From a virus, in the IMG/VR virus record IMGVR_UViG_3300038566_000123, positions 1 to 36,808 of that record: 36,808 nucleotides of DNA; one strand, written 5' to 3'. Position 1 is the stretch's first letter. Each line of letters starts with the position of its first letter. The notes under the pieces were generated by a model. The model worked only from the letters and a program-made list of their open reading frames with translations, searched no databases and was not told where the DNA came from. Position numbers and translations under genes: made by a program. Below, piece after piece: positions 7,467 to 14,841 of this stretch.

Positions 7467-8053
7467 TTTTGTTCAATCCCTTTTCTGTTTCGGTATTCGT
7501 TCAAACCATCCATTAAGGACTTAACGCCTTGCTGAGATTCGGCCTTGTGTTCTGATAGCTCAATTAAACCAGGCAACTTACTTGGCAAAGCTTCCAAAGG
7601 TGTGCGCTCGTAGCAGTCGTAAGAACTAACAAATTCCTTCTTCTTCCAAACAAGTTGATCATAGGTACACATACAAAGCGCTCGCCAGCCACCGATAGCT
7701 TTAACGGCCGCAATAGCTTGCTTGTCTTCCAGTTCAAGAGTGCCATAGCTACCAATGCGGCTAATTTCTCTCTCAATGCAAGCCCAGGCTATTTCTGCGC
7801 GATCTTCAACAAGTTGTTGCTGATCTTTGCTGGTGCCATTAATGAATTTCATTAAGTTGGCTGGTTTAGGTGAGAACATGCCAGCGTCAGGGCAAGCGAT
7901 ATGTGCATAAAGCGCCTGCTCAAAAGTTTCAATTGGGTAAGGCTTAAAAAGGTTCCACCAAAGTTTTAGCTTTGCCGGGGTAAACTCTTCACCGTAAGTC
8001 TCAGACATAACAGTGATCAGCTCTTTAAATTTGTTCTGATCTTGGCTATTCAT
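7463..8053 (-). CDS. DUF6475-like replication-operon protein, possible helicase-loader analogue
   Basis: This 196-residue protein resembles a family found directly after O-like initiators in many phages: ETYGEEFTPAKLKLWWNLFKPYPIETFEQAL (19-49), then PDAGMFSPKPANLMKFI (57-73). The C-terminal half is helical with a GGWRALC motif. Its place right behind the DUF1376 protein is that of lambda P, which loads host DnaB at the origin. The role as helicase loader is inferred from position, since no P signature is visible. It overlaps the downstream Cys-rich gene by four bases. Confidence 0.68.
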   Translation of the reverse strand: MNSQDQNKFKELITVMSETYGEEFTPAKLKLWWNLFKPYPIETFEQALYAHIACPDAGMFSPKPANLMKFINGTSKDQQQLVEDRAEIAWACIEREISRIGSYGTLELEDKQAIAAVKAIGGWRALCMCTYDQLVWKKKEFVSSYDCYERTPLEALPSKLPGLIELSEHKAESQQGVKSLMDGLNEYRNRKGIEQK

Positions 8054-8054
8054 A

Positions 8055-8864
8055 TTAATCTAACTCCACATCAATGATGTTGTTGAATGTTCTTTCTGTT
8101 GCCTTGCTCATTTGTCTAGGCTGAGCTTGCTGGCCTACGTTGTCCCTAAACTGCTCAAATTTATCAGGGCGACATATCAACTCAATATCGTTGTACTTGG
8201 TTTGATTGTCGTTTTGTCCCATATGGAAAGGAGACATAGAGCAATTGAAGATCGCGGTTTTAAACTCGTCTACCTGGTAGCCTTCTTTCAGTCGATCAGA
8301 GATAAGCTTTTCACGTTTCTTGTTTAGCCTGGTGGTGCCTCCTTTTTTCATAACCTCCTTCCAGTAGTTGAAGATTTCAAGAACGTCATTGCCTGCTTTA
8401 GCTGGCGAAGTCTTTTTTAATTGGTTAGTGGTTAATGGTTCTTGGTTAGTGGTTAATGGTTCTTGGTTAGGTGGCGCTTCGTTAACGGTTTGTTTTTCTT
8501 TCGTGCTAGGTTCGTTCACGCTATTAGCACGGTTCGTGCGTTTTTTCTTACGCTTCGCCTCTCTTTCTATGGCGATCCGTTGGTTTGTCTTCGCATTTCG
8601 GTGGTACTTTTCAATCTCATCTTCAATGCGATCTTGTATGTAAACGCCATTATCAAGGGTGAAAAACCTACCAAGAACGAACTTAACCGCTTCAACTTCT
8701 TCAGTTGTGGAAGCCCAAACCCATTCGATAGCCTGTTCAAGCGTGGGAAATTCTTCACGGTCATAGCACGAGTCCATGAGAAGCGTGTACGCACCGTGCT
8801 GAAGCATGGTTAAGCGTCCGGCTTTCTTGTGGTAATCGCCTATGTTCTTCTTGTAGTAGTGCAT
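8055..8864 (-). CDS. DUF1376 (YdaU-like) replication protein, O-like
   Basis: This 269-residue protein has an N-terminal DUF1376 domain (MHYYKKNIGDYHKKAGRLTM and LQHGAYTLLMDSCYDREEFP, about 1-100), a basic segment (REAKRKKKRTNR), a flexible linker with a repeated NQEPLTT unit (about 132-147), and a C-terminal region (about 163-241, FNYWKEVMKKGG ... DIELICRPDKF) like the conserved C-terminus of phage O-type initiators. This arrangement is that of a replication initiator: DNA-binding N-terminus, linker and partner-binding C-terminus. It follows the XRE regulator with TAATG overlap and a strong AGGGGG upstream. No polymerase or helicase gene is present, so it presumably recruits the host replisome. 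Confidence 0.78.
   Translation of the reverse strand: MHYYKKNIGDYHKKAGRLTMLQHGAYTLLMDSCYDREEFPTLEQAIEWVWASTTEEVEAVKFVLGRFFTLDNGVYIQDRIEDEIEKYHRNAKTNQRIAIEREAKRKKKRTNRANSVNEPSTKEKQTVNEAPPNQEPLTTNQEPLTTNQLKKTSPAKAGNDVLEIFNYWKEVMKKGGTTRLNKKREKLISDRLKEGYQVDEFKTAIFNCSMSPFHMGQNDNQTKYNDIELICRPDKFEQFRDNVGQQAQPRQMSKATERTFNNIIDVELD
8421..8470. repeat. 21-bp tandem repeats in the O-like gene, candidate replication origin
   Basis: Two exact copies of a 21-bp unit (8421-8441 and 8442-8462) are followed by the first eight bases of a third. They encode the NQEPLTT repeat of the initiator linker. An AT-rich TTTTTTAATT flanks them. In lambda the origin iterons likewise lie within the O gene. Simple slippage in a disordered linker is the alternative. 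Confidence 0.6.
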
Positions 8865-9067
8865 TAATCCCCCTCACCAAGGGCGATAAACTCACTGACT
8901 TCCATATCTAAAGCTTTCGATAGATTTGTTAGGGTTTCAGGATTTACGCGCTTTTGGTTCTGCATTGCGTAAAGTCTTGCGCGACTAACGCCAAGCTTTT
9001 CAGCAAACTCACCTTTCTTAATGCCCTTTTTAGCCAGGGCAATGTTCAAAGACTTTTTGATATTCAT
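8864..9067 (-). CDS. XRE-family (Cro/CI-like) DNA-binding regulator
   Basis: This 67-residue protein is one helix-turn-helix domain and nothing else: KKGEFAEKLGVSRARLYAMQNQKRVNPETLTNLSKALDMEVSEFIAL matches the HTH_3 pattern with the recognition helix near SRARLYAMQ. Small size and first place in the leftward operon fit a Cro-like regulator that acts on the adjacent divergent promoters. It lacks a dimerisation or RecA-cleavable domain, so it is not a CI-type repressor by itself. It is likely autoregulated through the GTGTTGA sites upstream. Confidence 0.85.
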   Translation of the reverse strand: MNIKKSLNIALAKKGIKKGEFAEKLGVSRARLYAMQNQKRVNPETLTNLSKALDMEVSEFIALGEGD

Positions 9068-9096
9068 GTTAACCTCTCATTGTGTTGATGTAGTAG

Positions 9097-9125
9097 ATAG
9101 TAAGTGATATTTTTTTCATTGTAAA
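9097..9125 (-). promoter_or_regulatory. Leftward early promoter
   Basis: Read on the minus strand, TTTACA (complement of 9120-9125) is followed 17 bases later by TACTAT (complement of 9097-9102). This sigma70-like pair lies 30 bases upstream of the XRE start codon and would drive the replication operon. Confidence 0.6.
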
Positions 9126-9128
9126 GTG

Positions 9129-9157
9129 TTGACATTAATTTTTGTCACTGCTAAAGT
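9129..9157 (+). promoter_or_regulatory. Rightward early promoter
   Basis: A perfect -35 TTGACA (9129-9134) and a -10 TAAAGT (9152-9157) are separated by 17 bases. They precede the first rightward gene by 25 bases. The -35 overlaps one GTGTTGA site and the TGACA/TGTCA inverted repeat (9130-9147), so repressor binding would block it. Confidence 0.75.
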
Positions 9158-9182
9158 TCAATCATCAACACGGAAGCACAAC

Positions 9183-9365
9183 ATGAAGAAGGCAAGCATG
9201 AAGGTTTTAGCAGTAATAGCAGCGGTGGCGCTTTTCGGTCTTGTAGGTCAAATGGACTATGAAGACGCAGTAAACGCAGAAAATCACTATTGCGATATGG
9301 TTGAAGCTGGTAACTGGCCTGCTTACCGTGATGATATTGTTTGTTCAAAAGTAGAAGGCAAATAA
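9183..9365 (+). CDS. Small exported or membrane-anchored early protein
   Basis: This 60-residue protein is the first gene of the rightward unit. The ATG at 9183 is preferred over the upstream in-frame ATG at 9126, because the latter lies inside the promoter. Residues 2-21 (KKASMKVLAVIAAVALFGLV) form a basic start plus hydrophobic helix, like a signal peptide or anchor. The remaining part is acidic with two Cys (YCDMVEAGNWPAYRDDIVC) that could form a disulfide in the periplasm. Comparable short Cys-containing proteins are frequent in phage early regions; function unknown. A superinfection-exclusion role would fit location and topology but is speculation. Confidence 0.65.
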   Translation: MKKASMKVLAVIAAVALFGLVGQMDYEDAVNAENHYCDMVEAGNWPAYRDDIVCSKVEGK

Positions 9366-9366
9366 C

Positions 9367-9690
9367 ATGAAAACTGAAAATAAAAAAGTATTCGTATATG
9401 TCCGTGAATATAACGGAAAAACGTCAGTAGGGGTTTCATCTTCACATTTCGATTCAACTTACTGCTGTGATATTACTCGCACTGTAAGCGCTCCGCTTTG
9501 TGAAATTGAAATTGAAGTCCCATCAATCTCAAGTGGTGAAGCTCAAAAGGTTTTATCTGGTGCGCTTCTTGAAAACTTGATTGAAGAACGCGAAAAGTTA
9601 CGCGCTGACTTTCACGTTAAGTTAAATAGTTTAAGTGGTCGCATTGAAGAGCTTCAAGCTATCGAGTTCAAAGGTGATACCAATGAGTAA
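9367..9690 (+). CDS. Hypothetical protein upstream of Erf
   Basis: This 107-residue protein begins MKTENKKVFVYVREYNG. The N-terminal 60 residues look beta-rich with two adjacent Cys (YCCDI), and the C-terminal half is a charged helix (LLENLIEEREKLRADFHVKL). It lies one base after the previous stop, and its end overlaps the Erf start by eight bases, so it is part of the recombination operon. No family recognised. Confidence 0.62.
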   Translation: MKTENKKVFVYVREYNGKTSVGVSSSHFDSTYCCDITRTVSAPLCEIEIEVPSISSGEAQKVLSGALLENLIEEREKLRADFHVKLNSLSGRIEELQAIEFKGDTNE

Positions 9691-10438
9691 CGGCGAATTG
9701 GTTACAAGTGATCAGCAATCATCACTTCCGGTTATGGCACAGCCGCACATGCGCCTAATTGAAATTGCAGTGAATAACGGTGCTGACATTACGCAACTTG
9801 AAAAGCTTATGGATCTTCAAGAGCGTTATGAAGCAAACCAGGCTAAGAAAGAGTTCAACGCTGCAATGTCTAAGTTTCAGGCAATGCTTCCGGTAATTGA
9901 AAAGCTTGGCATTGTTGATTACACAACTTCAAAAGGTCGCACGTTCTACCAGTACGCCAAGATTGAAGATATTGCTAAGGCAATTCAGCCAGCGTTAAAA
10001 GAAACAGGCCTGTCTTACCGATTTACGCAAAGTCAGGACAACGGAATCATCACTGTTCGCTGTATCGTTACGCACCAAAGCGGCCATTCAGAATACAGTG
10101 AGTTGGTATCTTCTCCTGATATTAGCGGCGGCAAGGACCAGCTTAAAAGTATCGCTTCGGCAATCTCATACCTTCGCCGTTATACACTGACTGGTATCTT
10201 GGGGATTGTTGTCGGTGGTGAAGACGATGACGGCGATTCTGTTCAGTACGATAACCAGGAACAGCAAAAGCCTGTTAACTGCTACCCGGATGAAGAGTTT
10301 AATAAAAACTTTCCGGCCTGGTCTAAAAAAATAACTGACGGCAAGCACACAGTTGACTCGCTACACCAATTCTTGACTAAGAAGAACATTATCCTTAGCC
10401 AAGACCAATACACAAAATTACAACAAGTAGGAAAGTAG
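9683..10438 (+). CDS. erf: ERF-family single-strand annealing recombinase
   Basis: This 251-residue protein is of the P22 Erf superfamily, which anneals complementary single strands in phage recombination and genome circularisation. The core (about 30-180) shows IEIAVNNGADITQLEKLMDLQERYEANQAKKEFNAAMSKFQ, the YAKIEDIAKAIQPAL segment, and SAISYLRRYTLTGILGIV, all typical. A disordered linker leads to a small C-terminal helical domain. The start at 9683 overlaps the preceding gene; an earlier in-frame ATG at 9635 lies well inside it. The exonuclease gene follows after one base, giving an annealase-exonuclease pair like lambda beta/exo. Confidence 0.9.
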   Translation: MSNGELVTSDQQSSLPVMAQPHMRLIEIAVNNGADITQLEKLMDLQERYEANQAKKEFNAAMSKFQAMLPVIEKLGIVDYTTSKGRTFYQYAKIEDIAKAIQPALKETGLSYRFTQSQDNGIITVRCIVTHQSGHSEYSELVSSPDISGGKDQLKSIASAISYLRRYTLTGILGIVVGGEDDDGDSVQYDNQEQQKPVNCYPDEEFNKNFPAWSKKITDGKHTVDSLHQFLTKKNIILSQDQYTKLQQVGK

Positions 10439-10439
10439 A

Positions 10440-12299
10440 ATGCAATTATTCAAAGTAGAACAAGGTACACCTGAATGGCACGAACTTCGTGACACTCACC
10501 TAACCGCTTCTGATGCTTCGGCAATGATGGGCGCAAGCAAGTACAAAAGCCGCACTCAGCTAATGAAAGAAAAGAAGTTTGGTGTTAAGGAGAAAATCAC
10601 TCCGGCTAAACAAGCGCTTTTCGATAAGGGCCACGCAGCAGAAGACGCAGCTCGCGATCTTCTTGAAGTTGATATGCTTGAGTCATTCGCTCCGGTTGTT
10701 GGTGGTATCGAGATTGACGGATTAAAGCTACTCGCTTCACTGGATGGTCTATCAGAAGATCAGCAAATGGTATTCGAGCACAAACTTTGGAATGAAACGC
10801 TTGCTGAAAATGTTCGCAATAACGTACTTGAAGAAACTCACTACTGGCAGTTAGAGCACCAGCTTCTTGTATCCGGCGCTGAAAATTCTTTGTTTATGAC
10901 TTCAGACGGCACAGCAGATAAACGCGAATACATGCACTACATTTCAATCCCTGAGCGCCGTGAGCAGTTGATTGCTGGATGGAAGCAGTTCAATAAAGAT
11001 CTCGAGTCTTTTGAAATGGAAGCTAAGAAAGAAGTTGTTGTTGCTGAAAAAACTACCTTGCCAGCTATTTCATACAGCGTAACAGGCACAGAAATCAGCA
11101 CTAACATTGCTATGTGCCTTGACCAAATCAAGACAATGGCAAGTGAAGAAATGAGCAAGATCCTGGAAACAGATCAGGACTTCGCCGACAAGGACCAACT
11201 TAACAAAGATGTTAAGAAGGCTCGCGCCGGGCTCAAAGATATGATTAGCAAGGTTCGCGGTGAATTTGTTAGTTACTCACAGTTTGAAGAAATCGCTCAA
11301 GAAATGGATGGTGTTCTTCAGCAAATGCAAAGCCACGGCGAGAAGCAAGTTAAACAGGCCAAAGAAGCTAAGAAACAAGCTATCTGGACTGAAGCAAACA
11401 ACGACCTTCTTAACCATATCCAAGAAGCTAACGGTAAAATTTCACCTATGGGCCTTATGTCAATCATGGGTGAAATTCGTCCTGATTGGACTGGCGCAAT
11501 GAAGAACAAGCGCACTATTGAAAGCCTAACTAATTCCGTATCTGAAGAGCTGGCTAAGTGGAAGGTTGAGATTAATCAGGTAATGGACCGTGTTGTTCCT
11601 AACCTTCAATACCTTCGTGACCATGCAGCGGATTACAAATTTTTATTCTCTGATGCTCAGCAGCTAGTTAACCAGGACGCTGAACCATTCCAGGCAATAA
11701 TCAAATCACGCATTGCTGATCACAAACAGGCTGAAGAAGAGCGCCTTGAAGCTGAACGCAAACGCATTCAGGAAGAGGAAGAGCGCAAGGCCAAAGAAAA
11801 GGCAGAGCGTGAAGCTGAAGCCAAAGCAGAGGCCGAGCGTGAACGTATCCGCAAGGAAGAACGCGCCAAGGCTCAAGCTGAAGAACAGGCTAAGCGTGAG
11901 CAGGAAGAAGCTGAACGTTTACAGCGCGAAGAAGAAGAGAAGGCTAAGCAGCCAGAGCCTAATCTAATCAGTGAGGAAGATGAAGCTATATTTAATGATT
12001 GCGTTGCTGATGCTAAGGCGGTTGAGGTTGATACCACACATAAGCAAGTGGAATCGCTATCTGAAGGCCGTTCTCAAGCAATGCGTAACGCTGAGCCCAC
12101 TCAAGAGTCTTATGATGAAGTGTTTAACGATGGTGAAAACGTAGCACTTATAACTTACGAAGATTTGCCAGATGAGGGTTTAATAAATATTTTCGTAAAA
12201 GGTGAATTTTTTACAGCTTGCTCATACGAAGATGATGCTGAACAGGCGTTCTCATGGTGCCGAGATTTGTTTATGGCCGGATATAACGCAGCAAATTAA
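10440..12299 (+). CDS. YqaJ/lambda-exonuclease family recombinase with long charged C-terminal extension
   Basis: The first 200 or so of 619 residues are a YqaJ-type 5'-3' exonuclease: GTPEWHELRDTHLTASDASAMMG (9-31), GHAAED (64-69), D102, the E-x-K pair E113/K115, and YWQLEHQLLVSG (135-146), matching the catalytic D, E and K of lambda exonuclease. It would resect double-strand ends to feed the adjacent Erf. Family members are usually 200-350 residues. Here the remainder is largely helical (about 200-430), then a highly charged Glu/Lys/Arg/Ala coiled coil (about 431-505, AERKRIQEEEERKAKEKAER) and a small acidic C-terminal domain. The middle resembles DUF1351-like regions found beside phage recombinases, so this may be a fusion. 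Confidence 0.85.
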   Translation: MQLFKVEQGTPEWHELRDTHLTASDASAMMGASKYKSRTQLMKEKKFGVKEKITPAKQALFDKGHAAEDAARDLLEVDMLESFAPVVGGIEIDGLKLLASLDGLSEDQQMVFEHKLWNETLAENVRNNVLEETHYWQLEHQLLVSGAENSLFMTSDGTADKREYMHYISIPERREQLIAGWKQFNKDLESFEMEAKKEVVVAEKTTLPAISYSVTGTEISTNIAMCLDQIKTMASEEMSKILETDQDFADKDQLNKDVKKARAGLKDMISKVRGEFVSYSQFEEIAQEMDGVLQQMQSHGEKQVKQAKEAKKQAIWTEANNDLLNHIQEANGKISPMGLMSIMGEIRPDWTGAMKNKRTIESLTNSVSEELAKWKVEINQVMDRVVPNLQYLRDHAADYKFLFSDAQQLVNQDAEPFQAIIKSRIADHKQAEEERLEAERKRIQEEEERKAKEKAEREAEAKAEAERERIRKEERAKAQAEEQAKREQEEAERLQREEEEKAKQPEPNLISEEDEAIFNDCVADAKAVEVDTTHKQVESLSEGRSQAMRNAEPTQESYDEVFNDGENVALITYEDLPDEGLINIFVKGEFFTACSYEDDAEQAFSWCRDLFMAGYNAAN

Positions 12300-12305
12300 T
12301 TAACA

Positions 12306-12323
12306 GGCGGTGTAACAGCCGCC
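12306..12323 (+). other. Intergenic GC-rich hairpin
   Basis: GGCGG (12306-12310) pairs with CCGCC (12319-12323) over an 8-base loop. There is no U tract, so it is more likely an mRNA-stability or processing element than a terminator. Confidence 0.35.
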
Positions 12324-12351
12324 ACCACTTAAACCAAAGTAGAGATATAAC

Positions 12352-12909
12352 ATGAAAACGATTTTTACATACGACACTGAAACAACTGGCCTACCTAACT
12401 GGAAAGTGCCAAGCGATTCAGAAGAGCAACCTCACTTAGTTCAATTGGCTGGTGTTCTTTCTAACGCTGAAACTGGTGAAGAAATTCAATCAATGAACGT
12501 AATCATTAAACCGGACGGTTGGGAAATCCCTGAAGAAGTAACAGCGGTTCACGGTATTACTACTGAATACGCGCTTGAGCATGGTATCCCTGAAGGAATG
12601 GCCGTGGCAATGCTTCACATGATCCGTGGTGACGCTGAACGAGTAGCGTATAACAAGACTTTTGACCAGCGCATTATTCGTATTGCAATGAAGCGCTATA
12701 TGTCTGAAGAGTGCATTGAAAAGTGGGCGGTGAAAGACGATCACCACTGTGCAATGCGAATGGCTCAGAAAGAGCTAGGCGGCAAAAATCCAAAGCTTGT
12801 TGATGCTTACAAAGCTATTTGTGGCAAAGACTTGGTAAATGCTCATAGCGCAATGGCTGATACACTGGCAGCGCAAGAAATCTTTTTCAAACTTAACTCA
12901 GGAGAGTAA
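12352..12909 (+). CDS. DEDDh 3'-5' exonuclease (DnaQ/RNase T-like)
   Basis: This 185-residue exonuclease has all five catalytic residues: D8 and E10 in YDTETTGLP, D105 in YNKTFDQR, H165 and D170 in HSAMADTLAA. The domain fills the whole protein, so it is a free-standing nuclease without a polymerase. Placed between the YqaJ exonuclease and two unknown proteins in the recombination unit, it could trim 3' ends during strand annealing, or degrade host DNA or RNA. The ATG at 12352 follows AGAG. Fold assignment is firm; the substrate is not known. Confidence 0.88.
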   Translation: MKTIFTYDTETTGLPNWKVPSDSEEQPHLVQLAGVLSNAETGEEIQSMNVIIKPDGWEIPEEVTAVHGITTEYALEHGIPEGMAVAMLHMIRGDAERVAYNKTFDQRIIRIAMKRYMSEECIEKWAVKDDHHCAMRMAQKELGGKNPKLVDAYKAICGKDLVNAHSAMADTLAAQEIFFKLNSGE

Positions 12910-12911
12910 TC

Positions 12912-13319
12912 ATGGCAGATCGCAAAACAAACGTAGCTGACTTTATCGGTGAATGTAACGCTGGAATTATGATTGAAAAGCTTGCACTAGCTTTAAGTGA
13001 TGCGGCACTAGCTCAAATCACTCACGGTATCGGCAGCAAGAAAGCGAAGGTATCACTTGAATTTACCTTTCAACAAATGGGTGACAACGATCAGGTAATC
13101 GTTTCTCACAAGCTTTCAACCAGCAACCCAACTAAGCGCGGTAAGAAGTTTGAAGAAGATATTACTGATACAGCGTTCTTTGTTGGCAAAGGTGGCAAGC
13201 TAACTATCAACGCGCCGGAAGAAGACAACAGCGGCCAGTTCAGCCTAACACATGAAAATGTTGATAAAGAAACTGGTGAAGTACAGCAACACTCAAACGT
13301 TCGCCGCCTGGCTAACTAA
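12912..13319 (+). CDS. Conserved-looking hypothetical protein upstream of DUF2303
   Basis: This 135-residue protein begins two bases after the exonuclease stop with GGAG before the ATG. It contains a helix followed by alternating beta strands (KKAKVSLEFTFQQM, DQVIVSHKLS), a basic turn TKRGKKFEED and an Asp/Glu/Gln-rich C-terminus. Proteins of this shape and size often accompany DUF2303 in phage and plasmid recombination operons. I do not recognise a named domain. Confidence 0.62.
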   Translation: MADRKTNVADFIGECNAGIMIEKLALALSDAALAQITHGIGSKKAKVSLEFTFQQMGDNDQVIVSHKLSTSNPTKRGKKFEEDITDTAFFVGKGGKLTINAPEEDNSGQFSLTHENVDKETGEVQQHSNVRRLAN

Positions 13320-13327
13320 TTCAAACC

Positions 13328-13345
13328 GCCGGGTTAGCGCCCGGC
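13328..13345 (+). other. Intergenic GC-rich hairpin
   Basis: GCCGGG (13328-13333) pairs with CCCGGC (13340-13345) over six bases. A short TTTTTATT lies about 11 bases further on, too far for a classical terminator. It sits between the 135-residue protein and DUF2303. Confidence 0.4.
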
Positions 13346-13378
13346 AAACCTTAAATTTTTATTAGAGAGTAAATAACT

Positions 13379-14200
13379 ATGTCAATGACTAAAGAAGCAA
13401 TCCAGCACCTTGAGAAAACTGTTCTACTTGCAGGCGTAAACGCTTCACTTGCTGAAGTAAAAGCTCAATCACCACTTATCGCATTGCCTGAAGGCGTAAA
13501 GCTTTCCGATCTTGAAGGTCACATGGAGCACCGTACTTCTTACCGATTCAACTTCCAAACCAAATCAATTAAAGACTTTTGTGAATACTGCAAAGAGTTC
13601 GACAAAGAAGGCGCTAAGTGTTTTGTAAACTCTGATCGCATGTATGCAAAAACCATCTTTGACCTTGGCACAGAAGATAAACCGCTTCACCAGCGCCACG
13701 ACTCAAAACTTCAGCTTGATAAGACAGCAGCGTTTAAAGCTATCCTTTGTGTGAATGGCGATCACATGAGCCAGAAAGCAGCGGCTAACTTTGTTGAAGA
13801 CTGGGCCGACAATATCAAAGTGGTGAACAGTGATGGCGAGCCAATGACCAACAGCCAGGCAGCTAAGCAATTGCGTGAAATCACTATCGAGCAAGTTAGT
13901 AACCGTGATAGCAAGGTTGGCGACTTCGGCGAGTCTATGAGCGAGTTTGAGAAGATTGAAGCTAAGAACCAGGACAAGATCCCGGCAACGATTGAGTTTA
14001 CTTGCCAGCCTTATCACGGCTTAGCTAATCGAGCGTTTACCGTTCGTGTATCAATCCTAACTGGCGGACAGAAGCCTGAAATCTGCTTCCGTATCATCAA
14101 GCTTGAAGCGCAAGAAGAAGATATGGCTGAAGAGTTCAAAGAAATCCTGGTTGAAATGTTCAAAGACTCTGAACTAAAAACCTTCATCGGCGAAAGCTAA
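13379..14200 (+). CDS. DUF2303 (YfdQ-like) protein
   Basis: This 273-residue protein matches the YfdQ/DUF2303 pattern: an IALPEGVKLSDLEGHMEHR segment near 33-51, a central strand region (FNFQTKSIKDFCEYCKEF), AAANFVEDWADNIKVV (about 133-148) with the family's ExxxDN core, and a C-terminal beta region with PEICFRII. The family occurs in cryptic prophages and phage recombination operons and has no proven activity. The gene is preceded by AGAG and bracketed by hairpins at 13328 and 14218. Confidence 0.78.
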   Translation: MSMTKEAIQHLEKTVLLAGVNASLAEVKAQSPLIALPEGVKLSDLEGHMEHRTSYRFNFQTKSIKDFCEYCKEFDKEGAKCFVNSDRMYAKTIFDLGTEDKPLHQRHDSKLQLDKTAAFKAILCVNGDHMSQKAAANFVEDWADNIKVVNSDGEPMTNSQAAKQLREITIEQVSNRDSKVGDFGESMSEFEKIEAKNQDKIPATIEFTCQPYHGLANRAFTVRVSILTGGQKPEICFRIIKLEAQEEDMAEEFKEILVEMFKDSELKTFIGES

Positions 14201-14217
14201 GATTAACTAATCAAGTT

Positions 14218-14244
14218 GAACTGTCTGGAATTACCGGACAGTTC
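14218..14244 (+). terminator. Strong intergenic hairpin, possible leaky terminator
   Basis: GAACTGTC plus TGG (14218-14228) pairs with CCG plus GACAGTTC (14234-14244) over a five-base loop, an 11-pair stem with one G-T wobble. It is followed by ACTTTAAC, a poor U tract. Located after DUF2303, it may set a step-down between recombination and downstream genes. Confidence 0.45.
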
Positions 14245-14263
14245 ACTTTAACAAGGAAATACC

Positions 14264-14602
14264 ATGCAAAATAATGCACCAATTGATAAAGGCCGTGTTG
14301 CCGTAGTAGTTGAGAAGTACCAAACTAATCAACTTGATCCGCAAACTAATCAGCCAATTATGAAAAACCGCTATGCCACTGTAGGCCGCGCAACTCTTTG
14401 GCCTAACAAGCAGGGCTCTAACATGCCTAACATTGAAGTTGAGCTTGATACTATGCCAGTAGGTCAAGCTGGCCCGGTTAAAATGTATATCTTCTGGAGC
14501 TCTGAAGATAACCAGAACCAAGCGCCTCAACAAACTGGCGGTTATCAATCGCAGGCAGCACCACAGCAACAAGGTGGTTACGGCCAACAGCGAGGCCGAT
14601 AA
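14264..14602 (+). CDS. Small beta-rich protein with Gln/Gly-rich tail
   Basis: This 112-residue protein follows AAGGAAA. Residues 1-85 alternate strands and turns (GRVAVVVEKY, NRYATVGRATLWPNKQ, NIEVELDTMP, PVKMYIFW). The last 25 residues are a low-complexity Gln/Gly/Ala tail (GGYQSQAAPQQQGGYGQQRGR). A compact beta domain plus disordered Gln/Gly tail recalls phage single-strand-binding proteins, but the usual acidic tip is absent and no SSB motif can be shown. The stop overlaps the next start (TAATG). Confidence 0.62.
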   Translation: MQNNAPIDKGRVAVVVEKYQTNQLDPQTNQPIMKNRYATVGRATLWPNKQGSNMPNIEVELDTMPVGQAGPVKMYIFWSSEDNQNQAPQQTGGYQSQAAPQQQGGYGQQRGR

Positions 14603-14841
14603 TGGGAAAAGTTTTAGACTTACTAAGTAAAGGCGCAAGCGCTCCGGCTGGTGAAGTTACTCACGTTAACGAAGCCAAAACAGCAGAAGAAGCGCTTGCT
14701 GTACTTTCAAAAGAAGCAAGAAAGGCATTGCGTGAAACGGGACTTTGGAACCAAGAGTTTCACGGTAATGAAATTGTAGCGGTGATCGCCTGCTTTATTG
14801 CGGCGAAAGCAGAACTGGACAAGAAGAATGGAAGTAATTGA
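14602..14841 (+). CDS. Small helical hypothetical protein
   Basis: This 79-residue protein shares its start codon with the preceding stop. It has a flexible N-terminus, then helices: TAEEALAVLSKEARKALRETGLW and EIVAVIACFIAAKAELDKKNG, the latter partly hydrophobic. The 3' end overlaps the next gene by 14 bases. No family recognised. Confidence 0.58.
   Translation: MGKVLDLLSKGASAPAGEVTHVNEAKTAEEALAVLSKEARKALRETGLWNQEFHGNEIVAVIACFIAAKAELDKKNGSN

Larger units (their letters stand above)
9082..9171. promoter_or_regulatory. Candidate operators: three GTGTTGA sites
   Basis: GTGTTGATG occurs at 9082-9090, GTGTTGACA at 9126-9134, and the inverted CATCAACAC at 9163-9171. The outer two form a perfect 9-bp inverted repeat that brackets both promoters, and the middle one covers the rightward -35. 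Their placement suits binding sites for the adjacent XRE regulator. Binding is inferred. Confidence 0.5.

Noticed and set aside
8112-8813. Plus-strand frames opposite the O-like gene
   Set aside because: The minus-strand frame encodes recognisable DUF1376; the plus frames start without ribosome-binding sites and overlap each other.
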